Counted from the first letter of the stretch, positions 1-10,533 are shown. The stretch is DNA of 62,286 nucleotides from Clostridium_AI sp002297865 (GCA_937903005.1 CALFNR010000073.1:1-62286), one strand, 5' to 3'. The notes: a model not told the origin generated them from the letters alone. A program made the numbers and translations.

Positions 1-58
1 TGTAATCTGTACTGTATGTGGTTTTGAAGATATAGAAGAGTATAATGAAAAGAGAGAG

Positions 59-79
59 CAGCCGGAAGGCTGTTTTTTT
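59..79 (+). terminator. Rho-independent terminator at the left edge
   Basis: Stem CAGCC, loop GGAA, stem GGCTG, followed by seven T. It would end a plus-strand gene entering from the left. One frame is open through bases 2-58 and carries a CxxC pair (ICTVCG), so a zinc-ribbon protein tail is possible, but too little is visible to name it. Confidence 0.55.
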
Positions 80-80
80 G

Positions 81-470
81 TTATTCAGGCTCTATGTCAA
101 GTGTTGGGGTATGATTCTTTGAATCATGCTCTATCACTGGATGTAGGGCTGTTTTTATGTTTGAACTAAATTCACCTGTTTTTGGCATGACAAATAAACC
201 TTCGTGCCAGTCTGTAATTATTTCGTTACAAGAGTGTAAAATTCGAGTTCTGAAACGTTTGAAATTTCGTATTCCATAAGAGATACGTTTCAGAACTTTA
301 ACCTTATTATTAAAGCCTTCTGTAATATCATTTGTAAGTCCTTGATTGTCTGTGTTCTGTAATCGTGAATTCTTTTTGTTGAGAGCCCACAGTTGGGGCA
401 TTTGAGCTCTTTGGGGGTAGTTTCTAGATAAATCTTTACGTAACTGTCCGCATGAATAATATTTTTTCCA
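81..470 (-). pseudogene. ISL3-family transposase relic, internally deleted
   Basis: Two ends of one transposase are joined in different frames. On the minus strand, about 460-337 encodes the N-terminal zinc-ribbon region: CPNCG, then TKRIHDYRTQTIKDL, typical of ISL3 transposases. Bases 401-81 in the next frame encode the C-terminal part (EGFNNKVKVLKR, then YGIRNFKRFRTRIL). The catalytic core between them is missing and the switch falls near 330-345. No start codon with a ribosome site is seen and no terminal repeats were identified. It is a dead element. The family call rests on both end motifs agreeing. Confidence 0.8.
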
Positions 471-561
471 TACCTTGTATTTTCCCAGTAGAATACATAT
501 AATAAAGCTGATACGAAAACAATCTAATTGTAAATTGTTGAAAGAGAAAGGTAGGAGCTTT

Positions 562-2505
562 ATGAAACATGGGTTCTTAAAAGTGTGTGCCGCAACGTCA
601 GACGTTCAGGTCGCAAACCCCCAATTTAATACAGAACAGATTCTAAAAATCGTAAAAGAAAAAGACAAGGAAGGGGTAAAATTAATTGTTTTCCCTGAAC
701 TTTGTATAACAGCGTATACATGTGGAGATTTATTTTTACAAGATATTTTGTTAGAAGAAACAAAAACACAGCTTATTTATCTTGCAAAAGAGACAAAAGA
801 TTGTGATAGTGTAATTGCAGTTGGTTTACCAATGACTAAGGATGGCATTTTATATAATGTTGCTGCAATTTTATTTCACGGCAAAGTAATTGGTATTGTT
901 CCAAAAACACATATACCCAATTACTCGGAATTTTACGAGGCACGTCATTTTGCAATAGGAAATAAAATAACAGACTACATCTATCTTGATGGGCAAGAGG
1001 AAGCAATTCCATTTGGAACTCAAATCCTGTTCAGATGTACCAATATGAAAGATTTTGTTCTTGGAGTGGAAATCTGTGAGGATGTTTGGGTTTCGATACC
1101 ACCATCAGCTTACCAGGTTAATGCGGGTGCGACTATCATTGCTAATTTATCTGCGAGTGATGAAACGACAGGAAAAGAAAAATACCGTCGTAAATTAATT
1201 AGTGGTCATTCTGCTAACTTAGTTTGTGGTTATGTTTATGCATCGGCAGGAGATGGTGAGTCAACAACAGATTTAGTGTATACTGGGCACAATATAATTA
1301 CAGAAAATGGTGCTATTCTAAAAGAATCTGACCGTTTTAAAAATGAACAGATTACAGCTGAAATTGATTTACAGCATATAAGTAATGAACGTAGAAGAAT
1401 ATCAACGTATTTAGTAGAGGATGAATGTAAAGATAAGTTTACTTTTGTTGATTTTACATTTTCAAAAATAGAAGACGTGAAGCTTACTAGAACATATCGT
1501 CAGACACCATTTGTGCCAAGTTCAAAATATGCAAAACAAGAACGTTGTGATGAAATTCTTATGTTACAGGCTATGGGCTTAAGAAAAAGACTATTGCATA
1601 CTCATTGCAAGAGTGTGGTAATCGGTATTTCTGGTGGATTGGATTCCACATTAGCATTGCTTGTAACTGCCTTGGCATTTGATAAAGCAGGATTAGACAG
1701 AAAAGATATTATCTGTGTTACCATGCCATGTTTTGGCACAACAGACAGAACTTACACCAATGCGGTTGAATTAACAAAAATACTTGGTGCTACGCTGAAA
1801 GAGATTCCAATTCATGAATCTGTAACCGCTCATCTACAAAGTATTGGACATGACTTAGAAACACATGACGTTACTTATGAAAATGGACAGGCACGTATGC
1901 GTACCCTTGTACTAATGAACATTGCCAATATGGTAGGTGGTATGGTAATTGGAACAGGAGATTTATCGGAACTTGCACTTGGCTGGGCAACTTACAATGG
2001 AGATCATATGTCAATGTATGGTGTAAATGCAGGCGTACCAAAGACACTTGTACGTTATTTAGTTGAATACTATGCGGAAAGTGCAACAGATAAAAAGTTA
2101 GCAGATATTCTTTATGAAGTACTTGATACACCAGTAAGTCCAGAATTATTGCCACCAAAGGATGGTGAGATTGCGCAAAAGACCGAAGATATTGTAGGTC
2201 CTTACGAGCTGCACGATTTCTTTTTATATTATATATTGCGTTTTGGATACATGCCTACAAAGGTGTTCTATCTGGCAACAGAAGCGTTTGCTGGAAAATA
2301 TGATAAAAAGACGATTTACAAATGGCTGAATAATTTCTATCATAGATTCTTTTCGCAGCAGTTTAAGCGTTCCTGCTTACCGGATGGTCCAAAGATTGGT
2401 AGTGTTGCGTTATCACCAAGAGGTGATTTAAGAATGCCTAGTGATGCTAGTGTACAGATTTGGCTAGACAACTTAAAAACATTGGAGGAACAATATGAAT
2501 TTTGA
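562..2505 (+). CDS. nadE: Glutamine-dependent NAD+ synthetase
   Basis: Makes NAD+ from deamido-NAD+ and ATP, using ammonia released from glutamine. The 647-residue protein has the two expected parts. The N-terminal nitrilase-type glutaminase shows a Glu46, Lys115 (PKTHIPN) and Cys172 (EICEDVW) triad. The C-terminal synthetase has the pyrophosphate-binding SGGLDS at about 357-362. The frame is open upstream to 475, but the ATG at 562 has a good ribosome site (GGTAGGAG) and begins with the usual MKHGFLKV-type start, so the longer version is unlikely. The last bases overlap the next small gene by 11 nt, suggesting coupled translation. Confidence 0.95.
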   Translation: MKHGFLKVCAATSDVQVANPQFNTEQILKIVKEKDKEGVKLIVFPELCITAYTCGDLFLQDILLEETKTQLIYLAKETKDCDSVIAVGLPMTKDGILYNVAAILFHGKVIGIVPKTHIPNYSEFYEARHFAIGNKITDYIYLDGQEEAIPFGTQILFRCTNMKDFVLGVEICEDVWVSIPPSAYQVNAGATIIANLSASDETTGKEKYRRKLISGHSANLVCGYVYASAGDGESTTDLVYTGHNIITENGAILKESDRFKNEQITAEIDLQHISNERRRISTYLVEDECKDKFTFVDFTFSKIEDVKLTRTYRQTPFVPSSKYAKQERCDEILMLQAMGLRKRLLHTHCKSVVIGISGGLDSTLALLVTALAFDKAGLDRKDIICVTMPCFGTTDRTYTNAVELTKILGATLKEIPIHESVTAHLQSIGHDLETHDVTYENGQARMRTLVLMNIANMVGGMVIGTGDLSELALGWATYNGDHMSMYGVNAGVPKTLVRYLVEYYAESATDKKLADILYEVLDTPVSPELLPPKDGEIAQKTEDIVGPYELHDFFLYYILRFGYMPTKVFYLATEAFAGKYDKKTIYKWLNNFYHRFFSQQFKRSCLPDGPKIGSVALSPRGDLRMPSDASVQIWLDNLKTLEEQYEF

Positions 2506-2782
2506 TTTTGAAGATTTTATTGAAGAGATTAAGTTTCAGATGACGGAATATGATCGTTTGACGGAAGATGATATTTTGGATTGGGAAGATAAAGCAAGAG
2601 CTTGGGTAGATGAGAATCCTGAACAGCGTTATTTAAATTATAAATCATCTGATGACATTACAGTGAAATTAAAGAATGAAGATGCAGCAGTGGAAGTGCC
2701 ACAAGAGATTGCAAGATTATACTACCGTGCAGTCAGAGACGATGCAGTAGATAAATATTGGGATGACTTTAAGTTAATGTAG
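2495..2782 (+). CDS. Small acidic protein of unknown function
   Basis: A 95-residue, strongly acidic cytoplasmic protein with no signal peptide or membrane segment. It overlaps the 3' end of nadE by 11 nt, and its ribosome site (TTGGAGGAACA) lies inside nadE, so the two are one operon. A terminator follows directly. I do not recognise the family. The overlap argues for co-expression with NAD synthesis, but a link in function is only inferred. Confidence 0.75.
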   Translation: MNFDFEDFIEEIKFQMTEYDRLTEDDILDWEDKARAWVDENPEQRYLNYKSSDDITVKLKNEDAAVEVPQEIARLYYRAVRDDAVDKYWDDFKLM

Positions 2783-2801
2783 GTTATCTGAGTAAAAAAT
2801 A

Positions 2802-2843
2802 AGTTCTATCGTGAAGCCAAAGCTTTGCGGTAGAACTATTTAG
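2802..2843. terminator. Convergent-gene terminator hairpin
   Basis: AGTTCTATCG (2802-2811) pairs with CGGTAGAACT (2828-2837), with an inner AAAGCTTT palindrome. It sits between the convergent nadE operon and the minus-strand gene at 2857 and may serve both. Confidence 0.6.
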
Positions 2844-2856
2844 TATGTATGAAGTT

Positions 2857-3285
2857 TTATTTTTGCAAAGCTTTATCTAATGCAGTTTCAATGCCCTGAA
2901 TTAAGAGCATTTCTGTGTACTTATAATCTTCTGAGATGACAAGGTCTTTAAGACTTACATTATTGGAAAGCTGCTTGGTGATGTCATCTAGGGCAGGTGC
3001 TACAATAGGATACATTGTCGTGATGGAATCACTTAAATTGGTAATCGATACATTATTGATATGGTTCTTATCTACAACAACTTCAACATTTAGTGAGGAT
3101 TCCCCTAGTGTTATCTGATGGGTATAAACGCCAGGTACGTACTCGGCCTGACCGGAAGTCTTATGTTTGCCTTTTGGAAGGAACATGGCGACTAATAGTA
3201 AAATAAGCAGAATTCCTAGTCCTACAAAAATTGCAGTATAAACAATTTCTTTCATTTGGATAACAACAATTCTAGTTTTTGACAT
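2857..3285 (-). CDS. Membrane-anchored FMN_bind-like protein
   Basis: A 142-residue protein. A membrane segment lies at about residues 11-34 (TAIFVGLGILLILLLVAMFL) and is followed by a short basic stretch, so the rest probably lies outside the cell. The exported part has the order of an FMN_bind domain: a GVYTHQI start, a VEVVVDKNHINNVSI strand pair, and a C-terminal helix GIETALDKAL. The flavin-attachment motif (S/T-GA-T) is not visible. The start at 3285 is chosen because GGAGG lies seven bases before that ATG; the frame extends 13 codons further without support. It is divergent from addB. The domain call is by pattern only. Confidence 0.7.
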   Translation of the reverse strand: MSKTRIVVIQMKEIVYTAIFVGLGILLILLLVAMFLPKGKHKTSGQAEYVPGVYTHQITLGESSLNVEVVVDKNHINNVSITNLSDSITTMYPIVAPALDDITKQLSNNVSLKDLVISEDYKYTEMLLIQGIETALDKALQK

Positions 3286-3425
3286 GAGAACCTCCAAAAT
3301 ACTAAATGATATAGTGCGAAACAACGGTTTGTTATCTTTCGCATTTAGTAATAATTATGATTAATACAATAGTATGATAAAAAAATGAAAAATATGACTA
3401 TCAAATACGATTTAAGGAGGTAAGT

Positions 3426-6400
3426 ATGCCATTACAGGTCGTGCTTGGAAGTTCGGGAGAAGGCAAGTCCTATGAACTTTACAGCAAAATAATTAAGGAT
3501 GCCATAAAGTATCCAGAACAGAATTTTATTATCATTGTTCCAGAGCAGTTTACGCTTCAGACCCAGAAAGAACTGGTTTCCATGCATCCAAACCACGGAA
3601 TTATGAACATAGACATATTAAGTTTCTTACGTTTGTCCTATCGTATCTTTGAAGAGATTGGTAAACAAGATATGGTGGTCTTAGAGGAAACAGGAAAAAG
3701 TATGCTTGTGCGAAAAGCACTAGAAGAGAAAAAAGAGTACTTAAAGATATTTAAGGGAGATACAAAAAAGCCAGGATTTGTTGCGGAAGTGAAATCTCTG
3801 TTGTCTGAGTTTATGCAGTATAGTATAGGTCTTGGTGACTTAGAAAAAATGGTAGAACTAACAGAGAAAAAGCCATTATTACATGCTAAATTAGAAGATA
3901 CCTTGCTTGTGTATAGGCGTTTTCGGGAACTATTAGAGAACAAATATATTACAGCAGAAGAGGTGCTAGAAGCCTTATGCGATAGTATTGAGCAGTCTAA
4001 AATAATACGTAACAGTACCATTTGTTTTGATGGCTTTACGGGATTTACACCAAATCAGTATAAGGTATTAGAAAAGTTAATGGTTCTTTGTCCAAATGTG
4101 TATGTAACTGTAACACTTGATCGTCGGGAGGTTATGAGCAAGAAGACGGAACAGTTCCAGCTATTTCATCTTAGTAAGCAGACCATTGATAAGCTTTATC
4201 AGATTGCAAGAGATACCCAGACTGAAATACTAGAGCCTTGGTATGCGGGAAAAGAAAAGCAGGTTCCGTATCGTTTTCGAGAAAGTAAGGCTCTTGCTGC
4301 CTTGGAACACAACTTATTCCGTTTCCCTTATCAGCGTTTTAAAGAGGAACAGGATGACATTCAGATTATGTCAGCCTCCAATCCGAAAGGGGAAATCATT
4401 TATACCATAAGCAAGATTAACCGGTTAATTCGAGATGAGGGATACCGTTATCGTGATATTGCGGTTGTTACAGGCGATGTTGAGACGTATGCTAATATGA
4501 TTGAGCGAGAATTTCATAAGGCTGGCTTCACATTTTTCTTAGATCACAAAAAAGACATTCGTTCCAATCCTTTTATTGAACTTCTCCGAGCTTTGCTTGC
4601 TATGTTTACCACTAATTTTGCTTATGAGAGTGTATTTCGTTACCTAAGAACGGGTTTATTGGATTTTGCAGAGTCAGAAATTGATGTGTTAGAGAATTAT
4701 TGTATCGCACATGGTACTCGCGGAATCAGTTCGTGGAAAAAGACCTTTCGAAACAGAAGCAAGCGAGAGACTGGATTCGACTATGAACAGCTCAATAACA
4801 TTCGTGGCAAGATGATGGAACCAATATTGGTGTTTGAGAAGGCAGTTAAAGAAGGAAATACCGTACTTGCTTATACAAAGGCTTTGTATGAGTTTATTGT
4901 GAGCCAGGAAATTTACTGGAAGTTAGAGAATTACTGCGGTCAGTTTGAAGAAGAGGATAAACCATTGCTGGTCAAGGAATTTCAGCAGATTTACCGCATT
5001 ATTATGGAATTGTTTGATAAAATGGTAGAACTGCTTGGTGACGAAAAGGTTACTTTAAAAGAATACGAAGAACTTCTTGATACAGGATATTCGGAGATTA
5101 AGGTGGGCTTAATTCCGCCAGGTGTTGACCAGATTGTAATTGGTGATATCGAAAGAACGCGTTTAAAAGATATTAAAGCACTATTCTTTATCGGAGTGAA
5201 CGATGGTGTTATTCCTAAAATGGGAGATGGCGGCGGGCTTTTATCGGATATGGATAGAGAAGCCTTTGGAAAGGCGAACCTAGAACTTGCACCAACCAAG
5301 AGGGAAAATGCGTATACGGAACAGTTTTATCTGTATCTGAATATGACAAAGCCAAGCAAAAAACTGTATCTGACCTATTGTAATGTAGGTGCGGATGGGA
5401 AGGTGAAGAAACCATCTTATCTAATAGGGAAAATGAAAAAACTCTATCCAAACCTGAAAGTGCAAGAAGAAGGAAGTTTAAAGAAGGAAACCAGCTATGT
5501 ATTAGATGGGGACAAAGGACTCAGTTACCTGCTAAATGGCCTTCGGGATTTTCCAAAAGAAGAGCAGGACGACGTATGGAAAGAGCTTATGAGTTATTAC
5601 TGGTCTACAGAAAGCGGAAGAGAAAAATTGATGCATCTCTTTGAAGGTGTTTATTATCAGAATGATGAAAAGGGGCTTTCTAAGGCTGTTGTTAAGGCTC
5701 TTTATGGAGAAGAACTGGAAAATAGTGTAACAAGGCTAGAACAGTATGCATCCTGTGCTTTTGCACATTTTATGGCTTATGGACTGGCACTTAGGGAGCG
5801 GCAGCAGTTTCAAGTGGCAATTCCTGATATCGGAGATTTATTCCATGCTGCGATTGAGAATTTCTCCAAAGAAATTAAAAAGAATGGGTTTACCTGGCAT
5901 CAGCTCAGTGAAGATGATATGGAAGGACAAAGAGAATTATTTGTAAAGGAAGCAGTGATCCAGGCGGTAGAAGAGCGTGGAAATGATGCTATCTTCAGTA
6001 CAAAGCGAAATGAATATTTAGTAACTCGTCTGGAGCGTATGACATCACGTACCGTATGGGCGTTGTGTAAGCAGATTGCCCAAGGTGACTTTGAACCAGC
6101 AGGTTATGAAGTTTCTTTTGCACCGATTGATAATCGTGAGGCAGCAACTATGCCATTAGATGATGAGTTTACCATGCGATTACGTGGCCGAATCGATCGT
6201 GTAGATACATGCGAAGACGAAGACAATGTATACGTAAAAATTATGGATTATAAATCCGGTGCCATGGGCTTTGATCTACAAAAAGTATATTATGGATTAC
6301 AGTTACAGCTTGTAGTTTACCTAGAAGCAACTATGGAGATAACCAAAGAAGCACATCCGACGAAAAAGGTAATTCCAGCGGGAATCTTTTATTATCGAAT

Positions 6401-6893
6401 CGATGACCCAATGATTGAGAGACAGGCAGGTATGCCTTCCAAAGAAGAGATTAGCGAAGATATTTTGAAGGAATTAAAGGTAAATGGACTAGTAAATGAG
6501 GACAAGGAAATACTGAAAAAATTAGACCATATCTTTGAGGAAGAGAAGTCTGTAAAGTCCAAAGTAATTCCTGTGGAGCTGACAGCAAAGGGTGCATTTA
6601 GTGCATATTCTTCTGTTGCGAAGGAAGAACAGTTCTATGCACTTACCAAGTATGCAAGAAGCAAGATTCAGGACTTTGGTAAGGAAATTGTGGATGGAAA
6701 TACAAAGGCAGAGCCTTACAAATTAGAAAAAAAGACTGCCTGTGACTATTGTAAGTTTGATGGAATCTGTGGATTTGACAAGAAGCTGCCGGGAAATCAG
6801 TACCGAACGCTTAAGAAAATGGATAAGGACTGGATATGGGAGGAGATTCATGGCAAGTGTAAAATGGACGATGGAACAACAGAAAGTAATTGA
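3426..6893 (+). CDS. addB: ATP-dependent helicase/nuclease subunit B
   Basis: Partner of AddA in the AddAB complex, which resects double-strand breaks for recombination and degrades linear DNA (the Gram-positive counterpart of RecBCD). 1155 residues, the normal size. The N-terminal Walker-like GSSGEGKS is at about 8-15. The nuclease domain is near the C terminus (KIMDYKSGAMG), framed by the four cysteines of the iron-sulfur staple: Cys777 (EQYASCAF) and Cys1106, 1109 and 1115 (CDYCKFDGIC). The ribosome site AAGGAGG precedes the start. It overlaps addA by 44 nt. Confidence 0.96.
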   Translation: MPLQVVLGSSGEGKSYELYSKIIKDAIKYPEQNFIIIVPEQFTLQTQKELVSMHPNHGIMNIDILSFLRLSYRIFEEIGKQDMVVLEETGKSMLVRKALEEKKEYLKIFKGDTKKPGFVAEVKSLLSEFMQYSIGLGDLEKMVELTEKKPLLHAKLEDTLLVYRRFRELLENKYITAEEVLEALCDSIEQSKIIRNSTICFDGFTGFTPNQYKVLEKLMVLCPNVYVTVTLDRREVMSKKTEQFQLFHLSKQTIDKLYQIARDTQTEILEPWYAGKEKQVPYRFRESKALAALEHNLFRFPYQRFKEEQDDIQIMSASNPKGEIIYTISKINRLIRDEGYRYRDIAVVTGDVETYANMIEREFHKAGFTFFLDHKKDIRSNPFIELLRALLAMFTTNFAYESVFRYLRTGLLDFAESEIDVLENYCIAHGTRGISSWKKTFRNRSKRETGFDYEQLNNIRGKMMEPILVFEKAVKEGNTVLAYTKALYEFIVSQEIYWKLENYCGQFEEEDKPLLVKEFQQIYRIIMELFDKMVELLGDEKVTLKEYEELLDTGYSEIKVGLIPPGVDQIVIGDIERTRLKDIKALFFIGVNDGVIPKMGDGGGLLSDMDREAFGKANLELAPTKRENAYTEQFYLYLNMTKPSKKLYLTYCNVGADGKVKKPSYLIGKMKKLYPNLKVQEEGSLKKETSYVLDGDKGLSYLLNGLRDFPKEEQDDVWKELMSYYWSTESGREKLMHLFEGVYYQNDEKGLSKAVVKALYGEELENSVTRLEQYASCAFAHFMAYGLALRERQQFQVAIPDIGDLFHAAIENFSKEIKKNGFTWHQLSEDDMEGQRELFVKEAVIQAVEERGNDAIFSTKRNEYLVTRLERMTSRTVWALCKQIAQGDFEPAGYEVSFAPIDNREAATMPLDDEFTMRLRGRIDRVDTCEDEDNVYVKIMDYKSGAMGFDLQKVYYGLQLQLVVYLEATMEITKEAHPTKKVIPAGIFYYRIDDPMIERQAGMPSKEEISEDILKELKVNGLVNEDKEILKKLDHIFEEEKSVKSKVIPVELTAKGAFSAYSSVAKEEQFYALTKYARSKIQDFGKEIVDGNTKAEPYKLEKKTACDYCKFDGICGFDKKLPGNQYRTLKKMDKDWIWEEIHGKCKMDDGTTESN

Positions 6894-9800
6894 TTCAAGA
6901 GATCGTAATATTCTTGTTTCTGCCGCAGCAGGCTCAGGAAAGACGGCTGTTTTAGTAGAACGTATCATACAGATGGTCATTGATGATAAAAGACCAATTG
7001 ACATTGACCGTTTACTTATTGTGACGTTTACCAAAGCAGCAGCATCTGAGATGCGGGAACGTATTGAAAAAGCATTAGAGAGAAAACTTATGGAGAACCC
7101 AGATAATCTGCATTTACAGAAGCAGATGACTTTAGTGCACAGTGCCCAGATAACCACAATTCATAGTTTTTGTAAATCAATTATACAAAACTATTTTAGT
7201 GTAATTGAACTGGACCCTAGTGTCAGGTTAGTGGATGAAGTGGAGCTGCAGCTTTTAAAAGCGGATGTGGTGTCAGAGCTGTTGGAAGAAGAATATGACA
7301 AGGAATCCGAAGAGTTTTTGCATTTTATTGAAGCATACTCTACTGGAAAAACAGACGAAGGAATAGAGAAATTCATTTTGCAACTGTATAATTTCTCCAT
7401 TAGTTATCCTTGGCCGAAGGAATGGCTAGAAGAGCAGAAGAACTCTTTTGATGTGAGTTCTGTGGAAGCTATGGAAAAAACAGAGTGGATGAAGTTTTTG
7501 GTAGATTACATCTGTAGTATGCTTGAAAGTTTACCAGAGAAAGCAGCTTATGCAATGGAACTTTGTAAAGAACCAAGTGGTCCACTGGCGTATTACAGCG
7601 CAGTAGAATCGGATTATCAGATACTAAAAAGTCTCGCAGAGAAGAAAACCTATCAAGAGCTTTATGAATCTTTTGAGAGTTTAGAGTGGGAGAAACTGAA
7701 ACGAATCTCCAAAAAGGATGAGGTGGACGAAGAACTTCAAGAAGAAGTAAAAGCAATCCGCAAGGAAGTAAAGGGTGTAGTAGATGATATTCGCAAGAAA
7801 TATTTTTATCAAAGCGTCCAGGAAATGTTTGAGGATTTAGTCAATACGAAAGAAGATATGTGTGTACTTCTTGACCTTGCAATGAACTTTTACGACCGTT
7901 TTCAAGAAAAGAAGATGGAAAAGAAGGTGATGGACTTTAATGACTTGGAACATTATGCCCTAAACATATTGATATCAAATCATGATGGAGAAAACATCAC
8001 ATATTCTGAGGTGGCAAATGAATTAAGCCAGTATTATGAAGAAATTATGATTGATGAGTATCAGGACAGTAATAATGTTCAGGAACTTTTGTTAACCAGT
8101 GTTTCGAAAATCCGTTTTGGTAAACCAAATGTCTTTATGGTAGGGGATGTGAAACAGAGTATCTACGAATTCCGTCTTGCAAGACCTGAGCTTTTTATGG
8201 AAAAATTAAAGACCTATCAGCCTTGGAAAGAGGGAGACAGCCCTTATCAGAGAATCGATCTTCGTAAGAATTTTAGAAGCCGAGGCGTGGTATTAGATTT
8301 TACAAACTTTATTTTCCGTCAGATTATGCAGGATAAGCTAGGTAAAGTGGAGTATGATGAGGATGCAGCGTTATACTTAGGAGCAAACTATCCAGAGGCG
8401 GAAGAAAATTATGCAAAGAGTACAGAAGTCATTTTTATTACGGATGAAGAAGAAATAGAAACCGAAGAACTAGATGAGACAGTGGAAGAGAGCCAGAGAG
8501 AGTTGGAAGCCAGGGCAGTAGCAGAACGGATTCAATCTATGATGGATGAAGGATTCAAGGTATTTGATGGTGATTTACAAGAATATAGGCCAGTACGATA
8601 CAGTGACATTGTCATTTTGCTTCGTACCGTTTCTGGATGGTCAGAGGATTTCGTTACGGTGCTTACTGGGGAAGGGATTCCTGCCGTTTCAGATACCCAA
8701 AGCGGTTATTTCTCCGCAATTGAGGTAAAAACAGTGTTAAATATGCTTCATGTAATAGACAATCCAAAGCAGGATATACCACTTGCAGCAGTGCTTCATT
8801 CACCGATGTTTGATTTAAGTTCAGAGGAAATGGGAAAGATTCGTGCTAAAGATAAGACAGATGACTTTTATGATGCTGTGATTTCTTACATGGAAAATGG
8901 AGAAGATGATGTACTGAAAAGTAAGATTCAGATATTTTTTCAAAAGATAGAGCAGTACCGCAGAATGCTTCCGTATACGTCCATTCAGCAGATGATTGAA
9001 CATATCCTTAAAGATACAGGTTACTATGAATATGTGTCCGTTATGCCAGCAGGTGAACAGAGGATGGCAAATCTGGATATGCTGCTCCAGAAGGCACAGG
9101 ATTTTGAAGCAACAAGTTACAAAGGACTGTTTCAGTTTAATCGTTATATTGAACGTCTTCACAAATACAATATTGATTTTGGTGAAGCATTTTTATCCGA
9201 CGATGGAATGGATGCGGTTCGCATCATGAGTATTCATAAAAGCAAGGGACTTGAATTCCCTGTTGTATTTGTATCTGGAATGGGGAAACAGTTTAATCTT
9301 CAGGACGCAAGAAGCAAGCTGATTGTGCACGAAGACTTGGGATTGGGCGCTGATTTTATTGATGTAGATATTCGCTTAAAGAAACCCACCTTACGAAAAC
9401 GTGCGATTCAGAAGAAAATTGCATTAGAAAGTTTAGGGGAAGAACTGCGTGTTTTATACGTTGCATTGACTCGTGCAAAGGAAAAACTCATTTTAACCGG
9501 TTTTGTTAAGAAATTAGAAGATACTTTGATGAAATGGGAAAAATCTAAGGATAGGCAGAGTGAGCAGGTGAGTTATTTGGATTTATCATCGGCTGCGTCC
9601 TATTTTGGCTGGGTCGGCAGATGCCTATTTTATCCTAATTCTTTGCCAACTGAAATAACCAAACGAAGCTGGCATCAGTTTATTCTATCAGAAGCAGAAA
9701 AAGCGGTGGAATATCAGTTCGACAAACAAGCTTTAGTCGAGTGGGACGCCAAGCAGGTATACGATGAGAAAATCAGAACGCAGATTCAGAAACACTTATC

Positions 9801-10512
9801 ATTTGTATATCCATTTGGCTTGGAGCAGGAGATACCAGCGAAATTTTCTGTTTCTGAGTTAAAAAGCAAATTTGGACAGGATGAAGATGCAAAAGCTTTT
9901 ATACTAGAGGAAAAGAGTACCGAATCAGAAGACAGTGAGGAAAAGAAAAGCATTCCTATCATACCAAATTTTATGCAGGGTGAAGTGGAAGAAACACCAA
10001 CAGCAAGAGGTATCCTGTACCATAAAGTAATGCAGGAATTGCAGTTTGAGTTTATTGAGAAAAAAGAAGATGTGGAGAAAGAGTTAGACAGGCTTGTTGA
10101 GAAAAATCTGATTACCACAGTTCAAAAAGATAGCTTGGATCTTTCTAAAATAGAGGCATTTTTTGATACAGAATTAGCCAGTCAGATGAAAGTTGCTGCT
10201 GTAAACAAGCATCTTTTCAGAGAAAAGCAGTTTGTTATGGGAGTTCCAGCTAATACCCTTCCTATTGAAAGCAATAGCGATGAATTAGTGCTAATACAAG
10301 GAATTATTGATGCTTATTATGAAATAGAAGAGGAGATTGTATTGGTTGATTATAAAACAGACTACATTCCTTGTGGTGGTGAAGAGGAGTTTGTACAGAA
10401 ATACTCACCTCAGATTGAATATTATGCATTGGCGTTAAGTAAATCTTTAGGGAAAAAAGTTAGGAGCAAATACTTATATTCTTTTCACTTAAGAAAAGTG
10501 ATAAAAATATAA
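6850..10512 (+). CDS. addA: ATP-dependent helicase/nuclease subunit A
   Basis: UvrD-like 3'-5' helicase plus RecB-type nuclease, working with AddB. 1220 residues from the ATG at 6850, which has GGGAGGAG upstream and begins MASVKWTMEQQ, the usual AddA start; the frame is open further up inside addB. Motifs seen are Walker A (AAAGSGKTAVL), Walker B (MIDEYQDSN), helicase motif IV/V regions (KSKGLEFPVVF and RVLYVALTRAKEKL), and the nuclease motif VLVDYKTD near the C terminus. All expected parts are present and the gene looks intact. Confidence 0.96.
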   Translation: MASVKWTMEQQKVIDSRDRNILVSAAAGSGKTAVLVERIIQMVIDDKRPIDIDRLLIVTFTKAAASEMRERIEKALERKLMENPDNLHLQKQMTLVHSAQITTIHSFCKSIIQNYFSVIELDPSVRLVDEVELQLLKADVVSELLEEEYDKESEEFLHFIEAYSTGKTDEGIEKFILQLYNFSISYPWPKEWLEEQKNSFDVSSVEAMEKTEWMKFLVDYICSMLESLPEKAAYAMELCKEPSGPLAYYSAVESDYQILKSLAEKKTYQELYESFESLEWEKLKRISKKDEVDEELQEEVKAIRKEVKGVVDDIRKKYFYQSVQEMFEDLVNTKEDMCVLLDLAMNFYDRFQEKKMEKKVMDFNDLEHYALNILISNHDGENITYSEVANELSQYYEEIMIDEYQDSNNVQELLLTSVSKIRFGKPNVFMVGDVKQSIYEFRLARPELFMEKLKTYQPWKEGDSPYQRIDLRKNFRSRGVVLDFTNFIFRQIMQDKLGKVEYDEDAALYLGANYPEAEENYAKSTEVIFITDEEEIETEELDETVEESQRELEARAVAERIQSMMDEGFKVFDGDLQEYRPVRYSDIVILLRTVSGWSEDFVTVLTGEGIPAVSDTQSGYFSAIEVKTVLNMLHVIDNPKQDIPLAAVLHSPMFDLSSEEMGKIRAKDKTDDFYDAVISYMENGEDDVLKSKIQIFFQKIEQYRRMLPYTSIQQMIEHILKDTGYYEYVSVMPAGEQRMANLDMLLQKAQDFEATSYKGLFQFNRYIERLHKYNIDFGEAFLSDDGMDAVRIMSIHKSKGLEFPVVFVSGMGKQFNLQDARSKLIVHEDLGLGADFIDVDIRLKKPTLRKRAIQKKIALESLGEELRVLYVALTRAKEKLILTGFVKKLEDTLMKWEKSKDRQSEQVSYLDLSSAASYFGWVGRCLFYPNSLPTEITKRSWHQFILSEAEKAVEYQFDKQALVEWDAKQVYDEKIRTQIQKHLSFVYPFGLEQEIPAKFSVSELKSKFGQDEDAKAFILEEKSTESEDSEEKKSIPIIPNFMQGEVEETPTARGILYHKVMQELQFEFIEKKEDVEKELDRLVEKNLITTVQKDSLDLSKIEAFFDTELASQMKVAAVNKHLFREKQFVMGVPANTLPIESNSDELVLIQGIIDAYYEIEEEIVLVDYKTDYIPCGGEEEFVQKYSPQIEYYALALSKSLGKKVRSKYLYSFHLRKVIKI

Positions 10513-10533
10513 AATAAATAATATCCCAAAGGG

